Assembly (NCBI GenBank): GCA_005789565.1
Contig: SXXL01000042.1
Span: 1-64,000, forward strand
Length of the DNA stretch: 64,000 bases
Direction: 5' to 3'
From: Bacteroidota bacterium
GTDB lineage: Bacteria > Bacteroidota > Bacteroidia > Chitinophagales > Chitinophagaceae
The position numbers and the translations under genes are program-made. How positions within the stretch are numbered: position 1 is the first letter of the stretch; each line of letters begins with the position of its first letter. Below the pieces are notes generated by a model. That model was not told the origin of the DNA and searched no databases. It saw nothing but the letters and a program-made list of their open reading frames with translations. Of the stretch, positions 25,588-34,191 are shown piece after piece.

Positions 25588-26355
25588 TTATTCCTCCATC
25601 GGCAGCAAGCGGGTGGTGTAGCGCGGGTCGGGGGGCAGTCCGTACCGGAAGCGATAATGAGCTTGTTTGATATAGAGGCGGAATTGGTAGTCGTCTGCGT
25701 TCTTGGTGAAATCGTAGGAGGGGCGAAAGACGCGCAGGAAGCTGTCGAGGGCGGGTGGTTCGAGCAGGGTAAGCCGGCGTACCAATGCTTTATTGAATCG
25801 GAAGTCGATGTACTTATCCTCTTCTTCGAGCAGCAATCGTTCCTGGAAGGCCAGCATGCTACGGTTGCGTCGGAAGCGGAACATATTGATCAGTTCTTGC
25901 AGATCGAATCCCATGCCCATGCCGTATTGCGGCGTGACGGGGGTGATGCGGGGTTTGCGGTAATCGAAGATCTTGGCATAGTCGAGTCGGTTCTGGATCG
26001 AGTCTTGTCGATAATTGCGAGGCCGGATCTTCACTTCCCTGAGGATCGGGACGTTGACTTGGAGGGATACATCGAATTGCAAGGGGTTGGCGATGCGCAG
26101 TACCGGAAACTTTTGGGTGCTTTTGCCCAGGTAGCTGAACCAGATCGAATCGGTTTCGCTGACGCGGACCTGGTAGAATCCATCAGCATTGGTGATCGTG
26201 CCCCGGCCCGAGGTGGTTTGTACGCTCACGGCTTCCATGGGGTAGTTGCGGGAGCTGTCGAGGACGAAACCCTTGACCGTATACTCCTGGGCGAGGAGAG
26301 GGGGGGATAGGAGGATGAAAAGGGATAAGAGATGATATCGTACAAAAGTGGTCAA
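25588..26355 (-). CDS. Exported CarboxypepD_reg-like domain protein
   Basis: A 255-residue protein with a signal peptide (SLFILLSPPLLAQ). Residues about 24-100 form a CarboxypepD_reg-like beta-sandwich (YTVKGFVLDSSRNYPMEAVSVQT...GRGTITNADGFYQV). The remaining 150 residues are rich in Arg and aromatic residues (MFRFRRNRSMLAFQERLLLEEEDKYIDFRF) and look like the stand-alone proteins of this type found across Bacteroidota, function unknown. The only usable start is TTG 26355, which follows a TACCCTTG sequence close to a -7 element. It lies between the D-aminoacylase gene and repeat tract T9. Confidence 0.85.
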   Translation of the reverse strand: MTTFVRYHLLSLFILLSPPLLAQEYTVKGFVLDSSRNYPMEAVSVQTTSGRGTITNADGFYQVRVSETDSIWFSYLGKSTQKFPVLRIANPLQFDVSLQVNVPILREVKIRPRNYRQDSIQNRLDYAKIFDYRKPRITPVTPQYGMGMGFDLQELINMFRFRRNRSMLAFQERLLLEEEDKYIDFRFNKALVRRLTLLEPPALDSFLRVFRPSYDFTKNADDYQFRLYIKQAHYRFRYGLPPDPRYTTRLLPMEE

Positions 26356-26360
26356 GGGTA

Positions 26361-26460
26361 GTTTGAAGAGTTTGAAGAGTTCAGAGTTCAGAGTTCAGAG
26401 TTCGGAGTTAGTTCAGAGTTCAGAGTTCGGAGTTAGTTCAGAGTTAGTTCGGAGTTTGTT
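26361..26460. repeat. Heptamer repeat T9 overlapping the purN 3' end
   Basis: Two GTTTGAAGA units are followed by GTTCAGA x3, GTTCGGA, GTTA, GTTCAGA x2, GTTCGGA, GTTA, GTTCAGA, GTTA, GTTCGGA and GTTTGTTTG. The heptamers are broken only by GTTA tetramers, as in T8. The stop codon of purN (minus strand, 26433-26435) is the TTA of one GTTA unit, and its last seven or so codons are repeat sequence. Confidence 0.92.
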
Positions 26461-27026
26461 TGTTGGGTGAAATAGTTTTCGATGGTGGGGGGATAGTGTT
26501 GGTGTTCGAGTTGGAGGACGCGTTGGGCGAGGGAGTTGGGGGTATCGTGGGGGTTGACGGGGCAGTGGGCCTGAAAAACAACATCGCCGTTATCGTAGTG
26601 TTCATCGACGCGGTGGATGGTGATGCCTGATTCGGTTTCATGGGCGGCGAGGACGGCTTCGTGTACTCGGAGGCCGTACATGCCTTGCCCCCCGAACTTG
26701 GGCAGCAAGGCCGGATGGATGTTCAGGATACGGTCCGGAAATGCTTCGATCAGAACCGAGGGTATTTTCCATAAAAAGCCGGCCAGGATCAGTCCACTTA
26801 CCTGTTTATCCTGAAAAACGGGCAGGTATCCATCCCCCGCCTGGAAGCGTTCGCGGGACAATTGAATTGACTCAACACAATGATATTCAGCTACTTGATA
26901 GACAATTGCCGCCTCTCGGTTACAGGCGATCAGCACGATTTGGATCTGGGGGTGCCCGGAGAAATATCGGAGGATGGCATCGGCATTGGAGCCTCCGCCG
27001 GAGGCGAGGATCGCTAAGCGGATCAT
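26433..27026 (-). CDS. purN: Phosphoribosylglycinamide formyltransferase
   Basis: A 197-residue cytoplasmic enzyme that formylates glycinamide ribonucleotide with 10-formyl-tetrahydrofolate in purine synthesis. The family features are clear: ILASGGGSNADAIL (phosphate loop), ILAGFLWKIP, the catalytic NIHPALLPKFGG with Asn and His, and ESGITIHRVDEHYDNGDVV with the catalytic Asp. Its ATG overlaps the stop of the small membrane protein gene by four bases. The last residues (TNSELTLN) are encoded by heptamer repeat T9, which also supplies the stop, so the native C-terminus has been replaced or extended by repeat sequence. Confidence 0.96.
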   Translation of the reverse strand: MIRLAILASGGGSNADAILRYFSGHPQIQIVLIACNREAAIVYQVAEYHCVESIQLSRERFQAGDGYLPVFQDKQVSGLILAGFLWKIPSVLIEAFPDRILNIHPALLPKFGGQGMYGLRVHEAVLAAHETESGITIHRVDEHYDNGDVVFQAHCPVNPHDTPNSLAQRVLQLEHQHYPPTIENYFTQQTNSELTLN

Positions 27027-27316
27027 ATATTTTTTCGCAGGCCGATCTTACCGGCCAGTTTCTTGATGTAGTTGAGGAAGAAGCGGAACTGTCCCATTGG
27101 CAGGCTGACGAGCAACACCATCATTGGCCATAAAGCAGTGACAATCAACAAGTAAAGTAATCCCCAATACCAAACTCCCTCTACTTTTAGGGCATCCATG
27201 GCCCATTTGGCGACTTGTCCCGTCAGGCTTCCCCCCACGGCAAAGGTGATCAGGATCAGGATCAGTTGGAACCCGTTTACTTTCCATTTTTGTTGCAGTC
27301 GCACGTACCAAGGCAT
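27023..27316 (-). CDS. Small DUF6787-like membrane protein upstream of purN
   Basis: A 97-residue protein starting at ATG 27316; the track ORF extends 71 residues upstream into non-coding sequence. It has two membrane helices (FQLILILITFAVGGSLTG and WYWGLLYLLIVTALWPMMVLLVSLPMG) and a basic C-terminus. The pattern WYVRLQQKWKVN...GQFRFFLNYIKKLAGKIG fits the small prolipoprotein-diacylglyceryl-like membrane proteins annotated as DUF6787 in Bacteroidota; function unknown. It overlaps purN by ATGA and is the first gene of that pair. Confidence 0.75.
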   Translation of the reverse strand: MPWYVRLQQKWKVNGFQLILILITFAVGGSLTGQVAKWAMDALKVEGVWYWGLLYLLIVTALWPMMVLLVSLPMGQFRFFLNYIKKLAGKIGLRKNI

Positions 27317-27340
27317 GGGGGGTGATTTGTGGCGCAAAGG

Positions 27341-27419
27341 TCCGGAAATCCGACCGATTTGAACGGCATTTCCGGTTTGCGAAAGCCGGAAATTACCCGA
27401 AGTTTTTCGAGGTTCCGGT
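27341..27419. promoter_or_regulatory. Cluster of TTTCCGG-type elements upstream of the respiratory operon
   Basis: Within 80 bp there are GTCCGGAAATCC, CATTTCCGGTT, AGCCGGAAATTA and GGTTCCGGTTT, that is, four copies of TTCCGG in alternating orientation, two of which form an 8-bp stem ATTTCCGG/CCGGAAAT (27368-27375, 27386-27393). The cluster lies between the divergent DUF6787/purN unit and the ACIII operon and may be an operator region for either; no known regulator site is recognised. Confidence 0.4.
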
Positions 27420-27502
27420 TTTTGTGCAAAGGGATTGAGCCGCAAGCGATAAGGTATCATAAAAAAAACCCCCAACCACCGAGTATTTTCGTCCTGCCGG
27501 CT

Positions 27503-27510
27503 TATTTTTG
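27503..27510 (+). promoter_or_regulatory. -7 element TATTTTTG of the ACIII-cytochrome oxidase operon
   Basis: A perfect TAnnTTTG match 47 bp before the ATG of actA, leaving an untranslated leader of about 40 nt. No clear TTG lies 17-23 bp upstream, so an activator may be needed. Confidence 0.5.
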
Positions 27511-27557
27511 CGGCGATTTTCGATACCATTATCCACCCTCCCTCACAATCGTGTCGT

Positions 27558-28823
27558 ATGATTCATAAACACGTGTTCGCAAAACGTTTTCTGATCCTCC
27601 TGATCTCCTTCCTATCCGTTTCTTTCTCGTTGTTTGCTCAAGATATTGCTGCCGGTAAGGCGCTGTTCATGGGCAAGTGTGCTTCCTGCCACAACGTGCT
27701 GAAGGACGGAACCGGTCCTGCCCTGAAAGGGTTGGAGGAGCGGCACAAATGGGCTGATCACAAAGAATTGCAGGCCTGGATCAACAATCCGGCGGCATAC
27801 ATGGCCAAAGACCCTTACACGCAGGGGCTCAAGGCCAAATATGGTTCGATGATGACTGCTTTTTCCGAGATCACCCTCCCGGACGTAGACAACATCGTGG
27901 CCTACATCAATGATGCGGCCATCGTCAAAGCTGTCGCACCCGGTGCGGGCACGGCCGAGCCGGAGGGCGATCAGAATGCGGTCATTTTCGGGATCATTTC
28001 CCTGGTATTGGGCGTGATCGCGCTGATCCTGATGCAGGTGAACAGCAACCTCAAGCGTTTGTCGGATGAGAAAGATGGCCTGAAGACACCGGCTCCGATC
28101 CCCTTTTTCCGAAACAAGACCAACATTGCGTTGATCTCGATCGTGTTTTTTGTATTCGGTGGTTACATGGTGGCGAAAGGGGCCATTGGCATGGGGCGTC
28201 AGAAGGAGTATCAACCCGAACAACCGATTTACTATTCACATAAAGTGCATGCCGGCATCAACCAGATCAACTGCATGTATTGTCATGGTAACGTTTGGGA
28301 GAGCAAGCATGCGGCCATTCCTTCCACCAACGTCTGTATGAATTGTCACAAGGCGATCAATGCCTACGAAAAAGGTCCCAAGCTCTACGACGAAGAAGGC
28401 AAGGAGATCAACGGTACGGCCGAGATCGCCAAGTTGTATAAATACGCCGGGTTCGATCCCAACAATCCCAACCAGTGGGATCCGTCGATGGCCAAGCCCA
28501 TTGAGTGGGTGAAGATCCACAACCTGCCAGATCACGTATACTTCAATCACGCACAGCACGTGCGGGTTGGAAATGTTCAGTGTCAGAGTTGTCACGGCGA
28601 GATCACCGACATGCACGAGGTGAAGCAAGTGGCGGATCTGAGCATGGGCTGGTGTATCAATTGTCACCGCGAGACCAAGGTCAACTTCAATTACGACAGC
28701 ACCGGGGGCAACAAGTTTTACAGCTTATACGAGAAGTTCCATGACGATCTCAAGAGCGGCAAGATGGATAGTGTGAAAGTGAAGGACATCGGCGGATTGG
28801 AGTGCCAAAAATGTCACTATTGA
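27558..28823 (+). CDS. actA: Alternative complex III subunit A: multihaem cytochrome c (six CxxCH)
   Basis: A 421-residue cytochrome. After a signal sequence, a mono-haem cytochrome c domain has CASCH at 41-45 with a likely Met ligand near YGSMM. Two hydrophobic segments follow (about 141-160 and 189-207), then a cytochrome c7-type domain with CMYCH (239), CMNCH (260), CQSCH (342), CINCH (366) and CQKCH (416). The last five match the pentahaem ActA core; the N-terminal haem is extra relative to the pentahaem Rhodothermus ActA. In ACIII, ActA passes electrons from the Fe-S subunit ActB towards the terminal acceptor cytochrome. First gene of the 14-gene respiratory operon. Confidence 0.95.
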   Translation: MIHKHVFAKRFLILLISFLSVSFSLFAQDIAAGKALFMGKCASCHNVLKDGTGPALKGLEERHKWADHKELQAWINNPAAYMAKDPYTQGLKAKYGSMMTAFSEITLPDVDNIVAYINDAAIVKAVAPGAGTAEPEGDQNAVIFGIISLVLGVIALILMQVNSNLKRLSDEKDGLKTPAPIPFFRNKTNIALISIVFFVFGGYMVAKGAIGMGRQKEYQPEQPIYYSHKVHAGINQINCMYCHGNVWESKHAAIPSTNVCMNCHKAINAYEKGPKLYDEEGKEINGTAEIAKLYKYAGFDPNNPNQWDPSMAKPIEWVKIHNLPDHVYFNHAQHVRVGNVQCQSCHGEITDMHEVKQVADLSMGWCINCHRETKVNFNYDSTGGNKFYSLYEKFHDDLKSGKMDSVKVKDIGGLECQKCHY

Positions 28824-28872
28824 TTCATCACGGAACCCATAGCAGCAACCAGAATCTTACAAACTGAATTCC

Positions 28873-31800
28873 ATGAGCCAAAACAAGTACTGGCAAAGTT
28901 TCGGAGAAGTGAAGGCGGACGAATCGTTTCGTCAGCAAAATCAAGATGAGTTCCGTGAGGAGCTTCCCTTCGAAGGATTCGATGGCGCATTGGCCGATGC
29001 CAAAGCACCGCGCCGCGATTTCTTGAAATACCTCGGTTTCAGCACGGCTGCCGCTACGTTGGCCGCCAGTTGCGAGATCCCGGTGAAGAAGGTCATTCCC
29101 TACGCCAACAAGCCGGAGAACCTGATCCCGGGTGTGGCGCAGTATTATGCTACCACTTATATACAAGAGGGTGATGTAGTACCCGTCTTGGCTAAGGTAC
29201 GCGACGGCCGACCCATCAAGATCGAAGGAAATACGTTGGCCAACAGTTCTTTTGCCAACGGGGGTACGTCTGCGCGGGTACAGGCTTCCGTACTGGATCT
29301 GTACGATACACATCGCTTGCGCTATCCGCAACAGAAAAAAGGTGATTCGTTTCAGGAGGTTCCTACTTACGAGCAGCTCGATAAAATGATCGCGGAGCAG
29401 ATGAAAGCTGCCGGCGGCACCACGGTGCTGTTGACCACGACCTTGAATTCTCCCTCTACACAGGCCATCATCAACGGCTATACCGGCTTGAAGCATGTTC
29501 AATACGATGCTGTTTCGTACAGCGGTTTGTTGCTGGCCAATGAGGCTTGCGGATTTGGACGGACCCTCCCCAGTTATGATTTTGCTGCGGCGAGTGTGAT
29601 CGTGAGTTTGGGAGCTGATTTTCTGGGTACGTGGCTGAGTCCGGTTGAATTCGCCAAAGGATATTCCGTGGGTCGCAAGGTGGACGCGAAGCATCCGAGC
29701 ATGAGCAAGCATTATCAGTTCGAAGGCTATTTGAGTTTGACCGGTGCCAGTGCCGATGAGCGGATCGTACATCGTCCTTCTCAAACCGGTGCCGTGGCAA
29801 TGGGTTTGTTGGCGGCCTTGAACGGTGGTGCCGTGGAGATCGCCGATGCGAAGCTGAAGGCAGGGATCGAGAAAGTGGCGGCCGATCTCAATAAGAATAA
29901 AGGAAAAGGGTTGGTGGTTTGCGGCAGTAACGACAAGAACGTACAGATCGTGGTGAATGCCATCAACCAGGCGATCGGAGCCTATGGTTCTACGATCGAC
30001 TGGAAGCAGACCGCGAATTACCGTAAGGGTATTGACGGCGATATGACCGCGCTAGTGGAGGCCATGGAGGCCGGCCAGGTCGGAACGCTGATGATCTACG
30101 GCGCTAATCCGGTATATAATTATCACGATGCTGCACGTTTTACCGCGGCGTTGAAGAAAGTGAAGCTGACCGTTTCGTTCAACGAGCGGTTGGACGAGAC
30201 CACCGAGCAGTGTCTGTTCAGCGTGCCGGCCCCGCATTATTTGGAGAGTTGGGGGGATGCGAATCCGAAAGCGGGGGTAACCTGTTTTCAGCAGCCCACC
30301 ATTCATCCGTTGTTCAAGACCCGTCCTTTCCAAACCTCTTTGTTGAAGTGGAGTGGCATGGACACCGACTATGATATCTACTTTAAGAATTTTTGGAATA
30401 ACCAGCCCGGTGGGGAAGCAGCCTTCAATGAGGGATTGCAAAATGGCGTACGCGAAGAAGCTTCCGAAGGGAAGGCCCCGGGTAATTATTCGTCAGCTAC
30501 CTTGACGGGTGCTGTGGCTGCTATCAAAGCGGCGGCGGCGGTGAGCGGAACGGAAGTGGTGTTATATCAGAAAACATCGATTGGTACGGGTACCGGTGCC
30601 ACGAATCCCTGGTTGCAAGAGTTGCCCGATGGGGTGAGTAAGGCCACGTGGGACAACTACGCCTTGATGAGCATGCCCATGGCAAAGGAGTTGTTGGGCT
30701 TGGACCTGATGCACGGCAGCGAGAAAGAGATCAACAATTACGAGTTCTATCCGCAAAAGCCGGTGGTGAAGATCACCATGGGCAAGAAGGAAATAGAGTT
30801 ACCGGTGATCGTGGTGCCCGGCATGCAATCCAACACCATTGCGATTGCGGTGGGTTATGGTCGCGGCGAGAAATTGGGTAAGACGGCGGCGGGGGTTGGA
30901 CAGAATGCGTATGTATTCAGTTCATTCGACGGCACAACGGTTTCGTATCAGGGTGCGGTGACGCTGGCCGATGCCGGTCGCAAGCACAAAGTGGCCACCA
31001 CGCAGATCCACGGAACCTATGACGATCGTACGGAAGTGGTGCGCGAGACGACGCTGGCTACGCTGGTGAAATACCCCAACACCATTCCGGATTACCGGAA
31101 CCACCTCGAGGAGGCTTATGGTAAGGGTTCGGATACGACGGATTTCCGCAAGAACGCAACCTTATATGGAGAGCATGGTCAGCCTGGCATCAAGTGGGGC
31201 ATGAACATTGATATGAATGCTTGTTATGGTTGCGGATCTTGTGTGGTGGCTTGTAACGCCGAGAACAACGTTCCGGTGGTGGGCAAGAGTGAGGTGTTGC
31301 GTTATCATGATATGCATTGGTTGCGGATCGATCGGTATTTCGTGAGCGATGCCACGAATCCGGATCAGCTGAAGGGCGTGGTCTTCCAGCCCATGATGTG
31401 TCAGCATTGCGACAATGCTCCTTGTGAGAATGTTTGTCCCGTAGCGGCTACCAACCACAGTGCCGAGGGCATCAACCAGATGACCTACAACCGTTGCATT
31501 GGTACGCGTTATTGCGCGAATAACTGTCCTTTTAAAGTCCGCCGTTTCAACTGGGCTGATTATACCGGAGCGGATAGCTTCCCCAACAACCGCGACCAGC
31601 AGGTGGTGGGCAAGTTGGATCCGGTGATCGAGCAGATGAACGACGACCTGACCCGCATGGTCTTGAACCCGGACGTAACGGTTCGTTCGCGCGGGGTGAT
31701 CGAGAAATGTTCCTTCTGTTTCCAGCGCTTGCAAGCGGCAAAGTTGGAAGCGAAGAAGCAAAATCGTCCGCTCGCCGACGGGGATGCGAAGACGGCCTGT

Positions 31801-32052
31801 CAGACCGCTTGTTCGGCCAATGCGATCGTGTTCGGAAACGTGCACGATAAGCAGAGTGAGATCGCGCAGGTGCGGGCGAGCAACGAAAGTCGCAGTTATT
31901 ATGTGTTGGAGCAGCTGCACGTATTGCCCAATGTGAGTTATTTGGCCAAAGTGCGGAACACGGAGGAGCTAATCGAACCGGCCGGGCATCATGCGGCGGC
32001 GGGGGAGGAGCATGCTCCTGCTGCGGGCGAAAAAGCTCCGGCGCATCATTGA
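28873..32052 (+). CDS. actB: Alternative complex III subunit B: molybdopterin-type/Fe-S fusion protein
   Basis: A 1059-residue fusion. Near the N-terminus, APRRDFLKYLGFS (Arg47-Arg48) is a Tat-like motif followed by LAASC with a lipobox-type Cys67, so export by Tat and lipidation are likely. Residues about 70-740 resemble the molybdopterin oxidoreductase fold, which in known ACIII lacks the cofactor. From about residue 784 there are ferredoxin-type clusters: CYGCGSCVVAC, CQHCDNAPCENVCP, CIGTRYCANNCP and CSFCFQR with CQTAC. This is the Fe-S wire from the quinol site to the ActA haems. It is 49 bp after actA, and actC follows after 25 bp. Confidence 0.96.
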   Translation: MSQNKYWQSFGEVKADESFRQQNQDEFREELPFEGFDGALADAKAPRRDFLKYLGFSTAAATLAASCEIPVKKVIPYANKPENLIPGVAQYYATTYIQEGDVVPVLAKVRDGRPIKIEGNTLANSSFANGGTSARVQASVLDLYDTHRLRYPQQKKGDSFQEVPTYEQLDKMIAEQMKAAGGTTVLLTTTLNSPSTQAIINGYTGLKHVQYDAVSYSGLLLANEACGFGRTLPSYDFAAASVIVSLGADFLGTWLSPVEFAKGYSVGRKVDAKHPSMSKHYQFEGYLSLTGASADERIVHRPSQTGAVAMGLLAALNGGAVEIADAKLKAGIEKVAADLNKNKGKGLVVCGSNDKNVQIVVNAINQAIGAYGSTIDWKQTANYRKGIDGDMTALVEAMEAGQVGTLMIYGANPVYNYHDAARFTAALKKVKLTVSFNERLDETTEQCLFSVPAPHYLESWGDANPKAGVTCFQQPTIHPLFKTRPFQTSLLKWSGMDTDYDIYFKNFWNNQPGGEAAFNEGLQNGVREEASEGKAPGNYSSATLTGAVAAIKAAAAVSGTEVVLYQKTSIGTGTGATNPWLQELPDGVSKATWDNYALMSMPMAKELLGLDLMHGSEKEINNYEFYPQKPVVKITMGKKEIELPVIVVPGMQSNTIAIAVGYGRGEKLGKTAAGVGQNAYVFSSFDGTTVSYQGAVTLADAGRKHKVATTQIHGTYDDRTEVVRETTLATLVKYPNTIPDYRNHLEEAYGKGSDTTDFRKNATLYGEHGQPGIKWGMNIDMNACYGCGSCVVACNAENNVPVVGKSEVLRYHDMHWLRIDRYFVSDATNPDQLKGVVFQPMMCQHCDNAPCENVCPVAATNHSAEGINQMTYNRCIGTRYCANNCPFKVRRFNWADYTGADSFPNNRDQQVVGKLDPVIEQMNDDLTRMVLNPDVTVRSRGVIEKCSFCFQRLQAAKLEAKKQNRPLADGDAKTACQTACSANAIVFGNVHDKQSEIAQVRASNESRSYYVLEQLHVLPNVSYLAKVRNTEELIEPAGHHAAAGEEHAPAAGEKAPAHH

Positions 32053-32077
32053 TATTGAACCTTGAAAGAGAAAGAAT

Positions 32078-33532
32078 ATGGCATCACTTCGGTATGAATC
32101 ACAAGTCAGACAACCCCTGGTAGAAGGCACCAAGGATTATCATCAGGTGACGGAAGACATCTGTCGCCCGGTCGAATCTAAGCCCTCCCGGCTTTGGTGG
32201 ATCGGATTCCTGGTATCGGTCGCCCTGCTATTGTTCGGGGTCCTTTCCGTGGCCATGGAGGTGACCTACGGTACCGGGCAATGGAACTTGAACCGGACCA
32301 TCGGTTGGGGTTGGGACATCACCAACTTCGTTTGGTGGGTGGGTATTGGTCACGCCGGAACCCTGATCTCCGCGATCCTGTTGCTGTTCCGTCAGGGATG
32401 GCGTACCGGGGTGAACCGGGCGGCGGAGGCGATGACCATTTTTGCGGTGATGTGTGCGGGTCAGTTCCCGATCTGGCACATGGGTCGCGTGTGGAATGCC
32501 TTTTTCGTACTGCCTTATCCGAACACCCGCGGTCCGCTTTGGGTGAATTTCAACTCACCGCTGCTGTGGGACGTGTTCGCGATCTCTACTTATTTCACGG
32601 TTTCGTTGTTGTTCTGGTATTCGGGACTGATCCCCGACCTGGCCACCTTGCGCGACCGCGCCAAGAAGAAATGGAGCAAGATGTTCTATGGTGTGGCGTC
32701 TTTCGGTTGGACCGGATCCACTAAGCACTGGCAGCGGCATGAGGCCCTTTCGCTGGTACTGGCCGGTTTGAGTACGCCGCTGGTATTGTCGGTGCACACG
32801 ATCGTATCCTTCGACTTCGCCACGTCCATCGTGCCGGGTTGGCACACCACGATCTTCCCGCCCTACTTCGTGGCCGGGGCGATCTTCTCCGGATTCGCGA
32901 TGGTGCAAACCTTGTTGGTGGTGACGCGCAAGGTATTGTCGCTGGAAGAATACATCACCCTCGAGCACATCGATGTCATGAATAAGGTGATCGTGCTCAC
33001 GGGTTCGATCGTGGGCATTGCGTACCTCACGGAGTTGTTCATGGCCTGGTACAGTGCCGTGCCCTACGAGTGGTATGCCTTTAAAGAGAATCGATTGAAT
33101 TTGAATAGTCCCTACGGCTGGAGTTACTGGATCATGATGGGCTGTAACGTATTGTCGCCGCAGATCTTCTGGTTCCGCAAGATGCGCCGCAATCTGTTCG
33201 TGACCTTCTTCATGTCGATCTTGGTGAACATCGGAATGTGGTTCGAGCGTTTCGTGATCATCGTTACCTCGATCTACCGCGATTATCTCCCCTCTTCCTG
33301 GAGTACGTACTACACCCCCACGATCTGGGAGGTAGGTTTTTATCTGGGTACGTTCGGATTGTTCTTTACGTGTTATTTCCTCTTCTCGAAATATTTCCCG
33401 GTGATCGCCATTGCCGAGATCAAACACATCCTGAAGAAGAATGCGAAGAACTACAAGGCGGACATGACGCCGGTGGAGAACGAATCGCTCGATGCCTATG
33501 CCGCCAAGCATGTGCACGACGATCATCATTGA
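32078..33532 (+). CDS. actC: Alternative complex III subunit C: NrfD/PsrC-like quinol-binding membrane subunit
   Basis: A 484-residue polytopic protein of the NrfD/PsrC family with about ten transmembrane helices. The N-terminus is soluble (VTEDICRPVE) and the first helix begins at WWIGFLVSVALLLFG. Conserved polar residues sit in the helices (WWVGIGHAGTLISA, CAGQFPIWHMGRVW, TIVSFDFATSIVPGWH), as expected for the menaquinol site and proton path. The C-terminus is His-rich (HVHDDHH). In ACIII, ActC oxidises menaquinol and hands electrons to the Fe-S clusters of ActB. Confidence 0.96.
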   Translation: MASLRYESQVRQPLVEGTKDYHQVTEDICRPVESKPSRLWWIGFLVSVALLLFGVLSVAMEVTYGTGQWNLNRTIGWGWDITNFVWWVGIGHAGTLISAILLLFRQGWRTGVNRAAEAMTIFAVMCAGQFPIWHMGRVWNAFFVLPYPNTRGPLWVNFNSPLLWDVFAISTYFTVSLLFWYSGLIPDLATLRDRAKKKWSKMFYGVASFGWTGSTKHWQRHEALSLVLAGLSTPLVLSVHTIVSFDFATSIVPGWHTTIFPPYFVAGAIFSGFAMVQTLLVVTRKVLSLEEYITLEHIDVMNKVIVLTGSIVGIAYLTELFMAWYSAVPYEWYAFKENRLNLNSPYGWSYWIMMGCNVLSPQIFWFRKMRRNLFVTFFMSILVNIGMWFERFVIIVTSIYRDYLPSSWSTYYTPTIWEVGFYLGTFGLFFTCYFLFSKYFPVIAIAEIKHILKKNAKNYKADMTPVENESLDAYAAKHVHDDHH

Positions 33533-33588
33533 TTTGTTAACAGGTTTGCTACGGGCAAGCCGCAAATAACCCGAAAGGGCTATATATT

Positions 33589-34173
33589 ATGAGTGTACAA
33601 AAATTCGTGGTCGGTAACTTTTACGACGAGGCGGTCCTTTTCCCCGCAGTCAAGAAAGTACGCCGTGCCGGGTACAAGCTCCACGACGTGTTCACGCCGT
33701 TCCCCATTCATGGATTGGATCAGGCCATGGGTCTGCGCGACACCAGTTTGCACACCGCCGGTTTCATTTACGGGATCACCGGTACGTCAACTGCGGTCGG
33801 ATTCATTACTTGGGCATTGACGCTGGATTGGCCGATCAACTTTGGAGGAAAGCCCTTCTTTGCTTTGCCGGCCTGGATCCCGGTCACCTTTGAGTTGACC
33901 GTGTTGTTTGCCGCCGTGGGAATGGTACTGACCTTCTGTTATCTCTGTCAGCTGGCACCTTTTGTGAAGAAGGACCATTTCAATCCCCGTTCCACCGACG
34001 ACACGTTCGTGATGGCCATCGAGTGTACCGAGGAGACCAATGAAACCGAGGCCAAGAAGTTCCTGGAGAGCGTCGGGGCCACGGAGGTGACCGTGATGGA
34101 GAAAGAGACCGGCTGGTGGCTGGGTCGTTATGACCACGACACCATGCGGTTCCAAAAATCGACCAACGCCTAA
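33589..34173 (+). CDS. actD: Alternative complex III subunit D (DUF3341)
   Basis: A 194-residue DUF3341 membrane subunit with two transmembrane helices (GFIYGITGTSTAVGFITWALTL and PVTFELTVLFAAVGMVLTFCYL) between cytoplasmic N- and C-terminal parts. The family pattern VGNFYDEAVLFPAVKKVRRAGYKLHDVFTPFPIHGLDQAMGL is plain. It is a structural partner of ActC without cofactors. It lies between actC and actE with short gaps, and is translated from ATG 33589. Confidence 0.94.
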   Translation: MSVQKFVVGNFYDEAVLFPAVKKVRRAGYKLHDVFTPFPIHGLDQAMGLRDTSLHTAGFIYGITGTSTAVGFITWALTLDWPINFGGKPFFALPAWIPVTFELTVLFAAVGMVLTFCYLCQLAPFVKKDHFNPRSTDDTFVMAIECTEETNETEAKKFLESVGATEVTVMEKETGWWLGRYDHDTMRFQKSTNA

Positions 34174-34191
34174 TACTTAATACCGAATTTG

